Below the pieces are notes generated by a model. That model was not told the DNA's origin. It ran no database searches and worked only from the letters and a program-made list of their open reading frames with translations. Positions 58,304 to 64,000 of a stretch of DNA of 64,000 nt are shown here, in pieces. Source of the DNA: Streptomyces hyaluromycini (GTDB taxonomy: Bacteria > Actinomycetota > Actinomycetes > Streptomycetales > Streptomycetaceae); NCBI RefSeq assembly GCF_002217755.1, contig NZ_BCFL01000019.1:1-64000 (forward strand), written 5' to 3'. Position 1 is the first letter of the stretch. Each line of letters opens with the position of its first letter. The translations under genes and the position numbers were made by a program.

Positions 58304-58537
58304 CTAGCCGCGTACCAGGGTCATGCGGCTCAGCGGCACCTTGCGCTGGTGCGGCCGGGCCGCGGAGGTACGCAGGCCCATCAGCTGCGGAGCCGGCGCG
58401 ACCTCCGGGGCGCGCGGGGCCGGGGTCGGGGCCACCGTCGCCTCCGTCGGGGCGTGGAGCTCGTACGCCACGGCAAGGGCCAGGCTGAAACCGGCCGGGC
58501 TGTCGGCGGCCATCGTGTGCGAAACCTGCTTGATCAT
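58304..58537 (-). CDS. Small Ala/Pro-rich protein between htrA and response regulator
   Basis: The 77-residue protein begins MIKQVSHTMAADSPAGF, has a short hydrophobic stretch, a TEATVAPTPAPRAPEVAPAP segment, and a basic C-terminus. AAGGGAG lies 8 nt before the ATG. It sits 35 bp after the protease gene and 100 bp before the regulator gene, all on the same strand. It could be a small partner of the stress system. No family is recognised. Confidence 0.6.
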   Translation of the reverse strand: MIKQVSHTMAADSPAGFSLALAVAYELHAPTEATVAPTPAPRAPEVAPAPQLMGLRTSAARPHQRKVPLSRMTLVRG

Positions 58538-58572
58538 GACGTACTCCCTTGCTCTTGGTGCAGTGCTGTTGC

Positions 58573-59745
58573 TCAGCTGGTGGAGCCCGCCCGCAGCTTG
58601 GCCAGGTCGGACTTGACGGTGTTGATCGGGATGGCGAAGCCGAGGCCGACGCTGCCGGCGTCCGAGGAGGACGACGAGGAGCCCGAACTGGCCGAGTACA
58701 TCGCCGAGTTGATGCCGACGATGTCGCCGCTGGCGTCGATCAGGGCGCCGCCGGAGTTGCCGGGGTTGAGGGACGCGTCGGTCTGGATCGCCTTGTAGGT
58801 CGTGGTGGACGAACCGGTGTCACCGTTGAACTGCTGGCCGCCGAAGGAGAACGGCCACTGGCCGCTGCCGCCGCTGCCCTGCTGTTGCTGCTGCTGGCCC
58901 TCGTCGGTGGAGACGGTGACGTCCCGGTTGAGCGCGGAGACGATGCCGCTGGTGACGGTGCCGGTCAGGCCCTCGGGGGAGCCGATCGCCACGACCGAGT
59001 CGCCGACCTGGACCCCGTCGGAGTTGCCGAGGGTGGCGACCTGGAGGCCGGAGGCGCCCTCAAGCTTGAGGAGGGCGAGGTCCTTGGAGCTGTCGGTGCC
59101 GACGACCTTCGCGGTGTACGACTTGCCGTTGCTGGTGGAGACCTTGATCGACTGGGCGCCGGAGATGACGTGGTTGTTGGTGATGATCTCGCCGTCGCTG
59201 GTGATGATGATGCCGGAACCCGTGGAGGTGCCGTTGCTGAGGGTCGCGTTCACCTCGACGACGCTCGGGCTGACGGCGGCGGCGATCGCGGCGACGTCAC
59301 CCTTCTTGCTGGAGGGCACCACGTTGGTGGTGGTGCTGCTGGAGACGACGTTGTTCTTGCCGGTCAGCTCCTGGAAGGCGTACGCGGTGCCGCCGCCGAC
59401 GGCCGCCGCGACGATCGCGACCGCGGCGAGGAGGGCTATCGGGCCCCGGGTGCGCTTCTTCTTGGCGTGGGCCGAGTGCTCCGGGTGCTCCGCGGGGTGC
59501 TCCGCCTCGGGGCCGACGGTGGGGAGTACGGCCGTACCGCCGCCGTAGCCGCCCTGACCGCCGCCGTCCGCCGCCGGCTCCGCGGCCGCCGGCTGCTGCG
59601 CCGGCTGGTGGGTGGGCGGGGGCGGCCACTCCGGGTTCACGGGGGAGGAGGCGTGCTGCTGCTGGGGGTACGCGCCCTGGTAGGCGTCACCCTGGGGACC
59701 CTGCGGGTTCTCGTACTCGCCGCTGCGGCGGAAGCTCTCGGTCAT
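58573..59745 (-). CDS. Membrane-anchored HtrA-like serine protease without PDZ
   Basis: The 390-residue protease has a long Gln/Pro-rich cytoplasmic part (1-95) and one membrane helix (about 101-122). The trypsin-like domain has His in TNNHVISG, Asp in DSSKDLALLKL and Ser in NPGNSGGAL. It ends right after the protease domain (GLGFAIPINTV), so the PDZ domain of PepD/DegP is missing. It degrades damaged envelope proteins in related systems. The ATG lies 19 bp from a promoter region with three 11-bp repeats. Confidence 0.92.
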   Translation of the reverse strand: MTESFRRSGEYENPQGPQGDAYQGAYPQQQHASSPVNPEWPPPPTHQPAQQPAAAEPAADGGGQGGYGGGTAVLPTVGPEAEHPAEHPEHSAHAKKKRTRGPIALLAAVAIVAAAVGGGTAYAFQELTGKNNVVSSSTTTNVVPSSKKGDVAAIAAAVSPSVVEVNATLSNGTSTGSGIIITSDGEIITNNHVISGAQSIKVSTSNGKSYTAKVVGTDSSKDLALLKLEGASGLQVATLGNSDGVQVGDSVVAIGSPEGLTGTVTSGIVSALNRDVTVSTDEGQQQQQQGSGGSGQWPFSFGGQQFNGDTGSSTTTYKAIQTDASLNPGNSGGALIDASGDIVGINSAMYSASSGSSSSSSDAGSVGLGFAIPINTVKSDLAKLRAGSTS

Positions 59746-59764
59746 GACAAATAGCTTGTCCCGC

Positions 59765-59797
59765 GACCATGAGAGCCTCCTGAGTGCCCGCTGAGAA
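59765..59797 (-). promoter_or_regulatory. Three contiguous 11-bp repeats upstream of htrA-like gene
   Basis: Leftward the sequence reads TTCTCAGCGGG, CACTCAGGAGG, CTCTCATGGTC with no gap, each with CTCA at the same phase. Direct repeats of one helical turn are typical OmpR-family sites. A -10-like GCTATT at 59755-59750 would place the repeats over and above the -35, with transcription starting at or near the ATG. Confidence 0.65.
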
Positions 59798-59892
59798 CGC
59801 CGCGAGAAGCGTGTTTGCCCGATATAAGGAAGCTTCTCGCAGGTCGGGGCGCGTTCTCAGAAAGGCTTCATGAAGGGTTTCCTGTGGGCGCG

Positions 59893-59942
59893 GGCGCCCC
59901 TGAAAGAAAGGGGCGCCACGGTGAGCGCCCCTTCAGGGGCGC
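59893..59942 (-). terminator. Tandem hairpins after lacI-type gene, within dispersed repeat
   Basis: GGCGCCCC and GGGGCGCC (59893-59917) and GCGCCCC and GGGGCGC (59925-59942) form two stems. The second runs into GGGGAACTGCGCG, the reverse-complement third copy of the repeat at 27431 and 31245. It lies just after the regulator stop at 59986. Confidence 0.75.
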
Positions 59943-59985
59943 GGGGAACTGCGCGAGCAACCACGACGCACAGTTCGCCGAAGTA

Positions 59986-61008
59986 CTACTGGCACCCACA
60001 AGAAGCACGCACCACCAGCCGGGAAGGAAACGTCTTCAGGCGTTCCCTCCTCGACCCCGCCACCCGCAGCCCGTCGTCAAGGACCAGGTCCACCGCCGCC
60101 CGGGCCATCGCAGGCCGGTCCGAGGCGATCGTCGTCAGCGGCGGGTCCGCAAGACCCGCCTCCTTGATGTCGTCGAAGCCGGCCACCGCCAGCTCCCCGG
60201 GCACGTCGAGGCGCAGCTCGCGGGCGGCCCGCAGGACGCCGAGCGCCTGGTCGTCGGTGGAGCAGAAGATCGCGGGCGGGCGGTGCGGCCCGGCGAGGAC
60301 GTCCAGGGCGACCTTGTACGCGTCGTACCGGTTGTACGGCGCCTCGAACAGCCGGCCCTCCGTCGGCAGGCCCGCCTCGGCCATGGCCCGGCGCCAGCCC
60401 TCGACGTGGTCGGAGACCGGGTCGCCGACGGCCGGGGTGTCCGCGGTGCCGCCCATACAGGCCACGTAGTCGTAGCCGTGCTCCAGCAGATGGCGGACGG
60501 CGAGCTGGGCGCCGCCGAGGTCGTCCGTCACCACCGCCACGTCGTCGATCGCCTCCGGCCGCTCGTGCAGCAGCACCACCCGGGCGTCCCAGGCCTCGAT
60601 CTCGGCGGCGGCCAGGTCGTTCAGCGCGTGCGAGACGAGGATGAGGCCCGAGACCCGCATCCCGAGGAAGGCGCGCAGATAGTGGACCTCGCGCTCCCCG
60701 ACGTAGTCGGTGTTGCCGACCAGCACCATCTTTCCGCGCTCGGACGCGGCCTGCTCGACCGCGTGCGCCATCTCGCCGAAGAACGGCTGGCGGGCGTCCG
60801 GGATGATGAGGCCTATGAGGTCGGTGCGCCGCGAGGCCATCGCCTGGGCGACCCGGTCGGGGCGATACCCCAGCTCCTTGATCGCCGCGAGGACACGCTC
60901 GCGCGTGGCCGGTGCGACCGGCCGGGGTCCGTTGTTGATGACATAGCTGACAACGGCGGTCGAAGTACCCGCCAGCCGCGCCACATCATCCCGAGTCACC
61001 TTGGCCAC
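59986..61008 (-). CDS. LacI-family transcriptional regulator
   Basis: The 340-residue regulator has a LacI helix-turn-helix at the very start (VTRDDVARLAGTSTAVVSYVIN), a hinge (ASRRTDLIGLIIPD) and a periplasmic-binding-like sugar domain with DDQALGVLRAARE. It is monocistronic, so its targets are not visible here. It lies directly downstream of glnR on the same strand but is separated from it by a terminator. Confidence 0.93.
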   Translation of the reverse strand: MAKVTRDDVARLAGTSTAVVSYVINNGPRPVAPATRERVLAAIKELGYRPDRVAQAMASRRTDLIGLIIPDARQPFFGEMAHAVEQAASERGKMVLVGNTDYVGEREVHYLRAFLGMRVSGLILVSHALNDLAAAEIEAWDARVVLLHERPEAIDDVAVVTDDLGGAQLAVRHLLEHGYDYVACMGGTADTPAVGDPVSDHVEGWRRAMAEAGLPTEGRLFEAPYNRYDAYKVALDVLAGPHRPPAIFCSTDDQALGVLRAARELRLDVPGELAVAGFDDIKEAGLADPPLTTIASDRPAMARAAVDLVLDDGLRVAGSRRERLKTFPSRLVVRASCGCQ

Positions 61009-61079
61009 GCGCGGAGTCTACGCGGATGGACCCGCTCTGGGCAGGGCGTATCAAAGCTTCGCTTGCGGAAGCAATGCCC

Positions 61080-61111
61080 CGTCCGGGCGACGCTCATGCC
61101 TCGCCCGGACG
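61080..61111 (-). terminator. Terminator after glnR
   Basis: CGTCCGGGCGA (61080-61090) and TCGCCCGGACG (61101-61111) form a perfect 11-bp stem starting 4 bp past the glnR stop. A smaller hairpin (GCTTCGCTTGCGGAAGC) follows at about 61056-61072. Confidence 0.85.
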
Positions 61112-61115
61112 TCGA

Positions 61116-61895
61116 CTATGCCTCCGTGGGTACCTCGACCGCGTCCAGGGCCGCCGATGCGTCCGCATCCTCCGCCTTTGCGAGCTCCGCCTTCGCCCTG
61201 GCCTCGTCGCCGAGCCGGTCGCCCTTCTCCGGCGTAACGAATCGATAACCGACGTTCCGGACGGTTCCGATCAAGGACTCGTGCTCGACGCCGAGCTTGG
61301 CGCGCAGCCGTCGTACGTGTACGTCGACGGTCCGGGTGCCGCCGAAGTAGTCGTACCCCCAGACCTCCTGGAGCAGCTGTGCGCGAGTGAACACCCGGCC
61401 GGGGTGCTGGGCGAGGTATTTCAGCAGCTCGAACTCCTTGAAGGTGAGGTCGAGGACCCGTCCCTTCAGCTTCGCGCTGTACGTCGCCTCGTCGACCGAG
61501 AGGTCGCCGTTGCGGATCTCCATGGGGGAGTCGTCGTTGACGATCTGCTGCCGGCCCATGGCGAGCCGCAGCCGCGCCTCGACCTCGGCGGGACCGGCGG
61601 TGTCGAGGAGCACGTCGTCGATGCCCCAGTCGGCGGTGACGGCGGCGAGCCCGCCCTCGGTGACGACGAGGATGAGCGGACAGCCGGGGCCGGTCGAGCG
61701 GAGCAGCTGGCAGAGGCTGCGGACCTGCGGGAGGTCGCGGCGGCCGTCGATCAGGATGACGTCGGCACCGGGGGTGTCGACGAGTGCGGGCCCCTCGGCC
61801 GGTGCGACCCGCACGTTGTGCAGGAGCAGGCCGAGGGCCGGCAGTACCTCCGTCGACGGCTGGAGGGCGTTGGTCAGGAGCAGCAGAGAACTCAT
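61116..61895 (-). CDS. glnR: Nitrogen regulator GlnR
   Basis: The 259-residue OmpR-family protein begins SSLLLLTNALQPS and keeps Asp50 (VILIDGRRD). The other receiver active-site acids are absent, as known for GlnR, which dimerises without phosphorylation. The winged-helix domain reads YDYFGGTRTVDVHVRRLRAK. GlnR controls glutamine synthetase, ammonium uptake and many nitrogen genes. The ATG at 61895 has GAGGAGG upstream. A longer frame to 61970 is a shadow. Confidence 0.95.
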   Translation of the reverse strand: MSSLLLLTNALQPSTEVLPALGLLLHNVRVAPAEGPALVDTPGADVILIDGRRDLPQVRSLCQLLRSTGPGCPLILVVTEGGLAAVTADWGIDDVLLDTAGPAEVEARLRLAMGRQQIVNDDSPMEIRNGDLSVDEATYSAKLKGRVLDLTFKEFELLKYLAQHPGRVFTRAQLLQEVWGYDYFGGTRTVDVHVRRLRAKLGVEHESLIGTVRNVGYRFVTPEKGDRLGDEARAKAELAKAEDADASAALDAVEVPTEA

Positions 61896-62074
61896 ATGTC
61901 TGGTTCCTCCTCGGTCCCTGCGAGGACTGTGTGCAATGACACTGCGCTGCGCTCCCGAAGTTCCATACATCGGCGGTCACCTGGAGTTTCCCGCTTCGTA
62001 TACAGCCCTTCCGAAAGCACAAAAGGACCCGGTGGCGGCGCTGCCCGAGTCCTCTGCCCAGCAGAATAGCCCAC

Positions 62075-62911
62075 ATGAGCATTGGTCCGGCAGGTCATGT
62101 GGCACGTTCCATCGTTCGTCCGACATATGAGACGAGCAGAAACGGCTCTATGCGGACGTTTCTGTGCACGGACGACGGGGTTTCCATCGATTCCGTATAC
62201 GATCCCGCCGCGGTCGTATACGACGGCTCCCGGTCACTCTCCCGTGACCTGGTGTTCGTCATGGCCCACGGTTTCACCGGCGACGTGGACCGGCCACACG
62301 TACGACGGGTGGTGACGGCCCTGACCGGTTACGCGCCGGTGGTCAGCTTCTCCTTCCGCGGCCACGGCCGGTCCGCCGGCCGCACCACCGTCGGCGACCG
62401 CGAGGTCCTCGACCTGGCGGCGGCGGTGGCGTGGGCCCGGGACCTCGGCCACACCCGCGTCGTCACCGTCGGCTTCTCGATGGGCGGCTCGGTGGTCCTG
62501 CGGCACGCGGCGCTGCACGCCGGAGTGGACGCCGTGGTCTCCGTGTCGTCCCCCGCCCGCTGGTACTACCGCGGCACCGCCCCCATGCGCCGCGTCCACT
62601 GGCTGGTCACCAGGCCCGAGGGCCGGCTGGTCGGCCGCTACGGCTTCCACACCCGTATCCACCACCGTGACTGGGACCCGGTACCGCTGTCCCCGGTGGA
62701 AGCGGTGCCGAAGATCGCCCCGACCCCGCTGCTGATCGTGCACGGCGACAGCGACGGCTACTTCCCGGTCGACCACCCCCGGATGCTGGCCGACGCCGCG
62801 GGCGGCGCGGCCGAGCTCTGGCTGGAGCCGGATATGGGCCACGCCGAACACGCGGCGGACGACCGGCTGCTGGCCAGGATCGGCGACTGGGCGGCCTCCC
62901 GGGCGGGCTAG
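62075..62911 (+). CDS. Alpha/beta-hydrolase
   Basis: The 278-residue hydrolase has the nucleophile elbow GFSMGG near residue 134, the oxyanion region MAHGFTGDVDRP, the acid in VHGDSDGYFPVDH, and His in PDMGHAEHA. The substrate is unknown. Two starts are possible: 62075, near a -10-like GAATAG and perhaps leaderless, and 62150 (MRTFLCTDDG). It is divergent from glnR. Confidence 0.88.
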   Translation: MSIGPAGHVARSIVRPTYETSRNGSMRTFLCTDDGVSIDSVYDPAAVVYDGSRSLSRDLVFVMAHGFTGDVDRPHVRRVVTALTGYAPVVSFSFRGHGRSAGRTTVGDREVLDLAAAVAWARDLGHTRVVTVGFSMGGSVVLRHAALHAGVDAVVSVSSPARWYYRGTAPMRRVHWLVTRPEGRLVGRYGFHTRIHHRDWDPVPLSPVEAVPKIAPTPLLIVHGDSDGYFPVDHPRMLADAAGGAAELWLEPDMGHAEHAADDRLLARIGDWAASRAG

Positions 62912-62994
62912 CCTGACCCTGTACAACAGGTACACAGGTACACAGCCGACCGATTGTTCCTGCCGAGTCTCCTGAGGAAGCTGATAGGAAGCCG

Positions 62995-63249
62995 ATGCCC
63001 AAGGTCACGGTGCGCTACTGGGCCGCCGCGAAGGCCGCTGCCGGCATCGCCGAGGAGCCGTACGACGCGGACACCCTCGCCGAGGCGCTGGCGGAGGTAC
63101 GCGTGCGACACCCCGGGGAACTGGCGCACGTCCTGCGGCGATGCTCCTTCCTCATCGACGGTGACCCCGTGGGCGCGCGCGAACATGAGACGGTACGGCT
63201 GGCCGAGGGCGGCACGGTCGAGGTGCTCCCGCCGTTCGCAGGAGGGTGA
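62995..63249 (+). CDS. MoaD/ThiS-family sulfur-carrier-like protein
   Basis: The 84-residue ubiquitin-like protein ends in the Gly-Gly tail (PPFAGG) needed for thiocarboxylation. The RLAEGGTVEVLPP strand is typical of MoaD/ThiS. It may serve molybdopterin, thiamine or another sulfur transfer; no partner gene (moaE, moeB or thiG) is nearby. AGGAAGCC precedes the ATG. Confidence 0.85.
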   Translation: MPKVTVRYWAAAKAAAGIAEEPYDADTLAEALAEVRVRHPGELAHVLRRCSFLIDGDPVGAREHETVRLAEGGTVEVLPPFAGG

Positions 63250-63258
63250 GCGAGAGCG

Positions 63259-64000
63259 ATGACCAACCAGCCGTACGAGCCGTACGAGGGCTACGACCCG
63301 TACCAGCAGCAGCAGCCCCAGCCCCCCGCCCAGCCGCAGTGGGGGTACGAGGAGCAGCAGTACGCCACCCAGCAGTGGCAGGGGCAGACCTGGGAGACGC
63401 AGACGCACGCTCCGGTGCAGGCGGCGGCCGCTCCGCAGGGGGCGGCCCCTGAGACGGCGTACCCGGCGCCGCAGTCGTACGAGCGGCCGTACGTCGCCGA
63501 ACAGCAGCAGGCGTACCCCGCGCCACCCCAACGGCCCCAGGCCCCCACGCCCACCCCTGCGCCTGCCTCTGCCTCTGCCGAGTCCGCCGGGCAGGGCTAC
63601 GGTCCCGCGACCCTCGCCGGCAACGCGCGGATCACGGACGCCCAGCGGGCCCGCCTGGAGGGCCGCTCGCCGATCATCGAGCCGGGCATGCAGCCGGCGC
63701 TGCTCACGGCGCTGCTGGGCCTGCTGCTCGCGGTGGCCGCACCGATCTCCTCGTACGCCCTGGTCGTCCCCCTGGTGATCCTCCAGGCCGTGACGGCGGC
63801 GGGCTGGTTCCGCCTGAACGGCATGTGGCCGGCCCGGCAGGGCATCGCGCTCGCCTTCCTGGGCGGGGTCACGGCGGACGTGGCGGTACTGGTGGCGGGC
63901 CGCGACCAGGCACCGGCGGCGATCCTCGGCCCCCTGGGCATCTGGGTGCTCCTCACCCTCGTCCTCCAGCTCCGCTCGCACGCGGACCCCGACACCCGTA
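63259..64000 (+). CDS. Pro/Gln-rich membrane protein, truncated by window end
   Basis: The first 247 residues are visible and the frame is open at the window end. A Tyr/Gln/Pro-rich cytoplasmic part (1-120) contains repeated YEPYEGYDPYQQQQ-type runs. Four hydrophobic helices follow (about 148-235), for example LLTALLGLLLAVAAPIS. It starts 9 bp after the MoaD-like stop and is probably co-transcribed. No family is recognised. Confidence 0.75.
   Translation, partial: MTNQPYEPYEGYDPYQQQQPQPPAQPQWGYEEQQYATQQWQGQTWETQTHAPVQAAAAPQGAAPETAYPAPQSYERPYVAEQQQAYPAPPQRPQAPTPTPAPASASAESAGQGYGPATLAGNARITDAQRARLEGRSPIIEPGMQPALLTALLGLLLAVAAPISSYALVVPLVILQAVTAAGWFRLNGMWPARQGIALAFLGGVTADVAVLVAGRDQAPAAILGPLGIWVLLTLVLQLRSHADPDTR

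Noticed and set aside
1..64000. tRNA, rRNA or known riboswitch genes
   Set aside because: No cloverleaf with CCA-type end, no rRNA-like conserved blocks and no recognisable riboswitch core was seen on either strand by eye.

Overview
The window is chromosomal DNA from a Streptomyces or very close actinomycete. The evidence is very high G+C with G/C-rich third codon positions, frequent GTG and TTG starts, many 4-bp stop/start overlaps, several XRE/DUF397 pairs, mycothiol synthase, and a pst / pit / ppk / mshD / 5'-nucleotidase / glnR order like that I remember from the SCO41xx part of S. coelicolor. There is no integrase, relaxase, transposase, tRNA, rRNA or CRISPR array. This looks like core chromosome carrying small accessory patches.

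Layout. 1-8.7 kb: an isochorismatase-like hydrolase, a GNAT acetyltransferase, then a leftward five-gene operon (8396 to 1234) for a type IV-secretion-like membrane machine (pilin-like, VirB8-like, VirB6-like, PrgI/SCO6880-like, VirB4-like, and a VirD4-like protein with no Walker A). 8.7-12 kb: two tandem secreted S53 proteases sharing a conserved upstream element. 12-14.7 kb: TetR, an 18-bp repeat array and two SDR dehydrogenases. 14.7-18.2 kb: an XRE-DUF397 operon running on into two Imm50-like genes, a divergent anti-sigma-type ATPase, and a Uma2 nuclease-fold protein. 18.2-22.8 kb: secreted or membrane enzymes (serine protease, transglycosylase/NlpC hydrolase, PAP2 phosphatase, Tat-exported FAD oxidoreductase).

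23-35 kb is a phosphate and polyphosphate region: pstSCAB behind a PHO box, a Pit transporter with its PhoU-like partner, CsoR, a lipoprotein, and an overlapping ppk-CHAD-Nudix operon. 35-42 kb holds two ABC modules around a divergent regulatory centre. One is GntR-controlled with a perfect palindrome over its promoter. The other follows an ECF sigma / zinc anti-sigma pair. mshD and a secreted 5'-nucleotidase follow.

45-47.6 kb: three tandem genes for 37-38 residue Lys/Pro peptides sharing one N-terminus, then a strong hairpin and a single-chain ABC exporter. This is the best candidate here for an undescribed system. 47.6-51.8 kb: an orphan response regulator, two paralogous PH-like membrane proteins, and an MmyB-type regulator with Ohr. 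51.9-55 kb: an accessory island of two toxin-antitoxin-like pairs around an XRE/DUF397 module, then a structured non-coding stretch. 55.3-59.8 kb: a secreted lectin-like protein and an MprAB-like two-component system beside a PDZ-less HtrA protease whose promoter has three contiguous 11-bp repeats. 60-64 kb: a LacI regulator, glnR, an alpha/beta hydrolase, a MoaD/ThiS-like protein and a Pro/Gln-rich membrane protein cut by the window end.

All assignments come from reading the sequence. No database search was run. Family names reflect motif recognition and locus comparisons are from memory.
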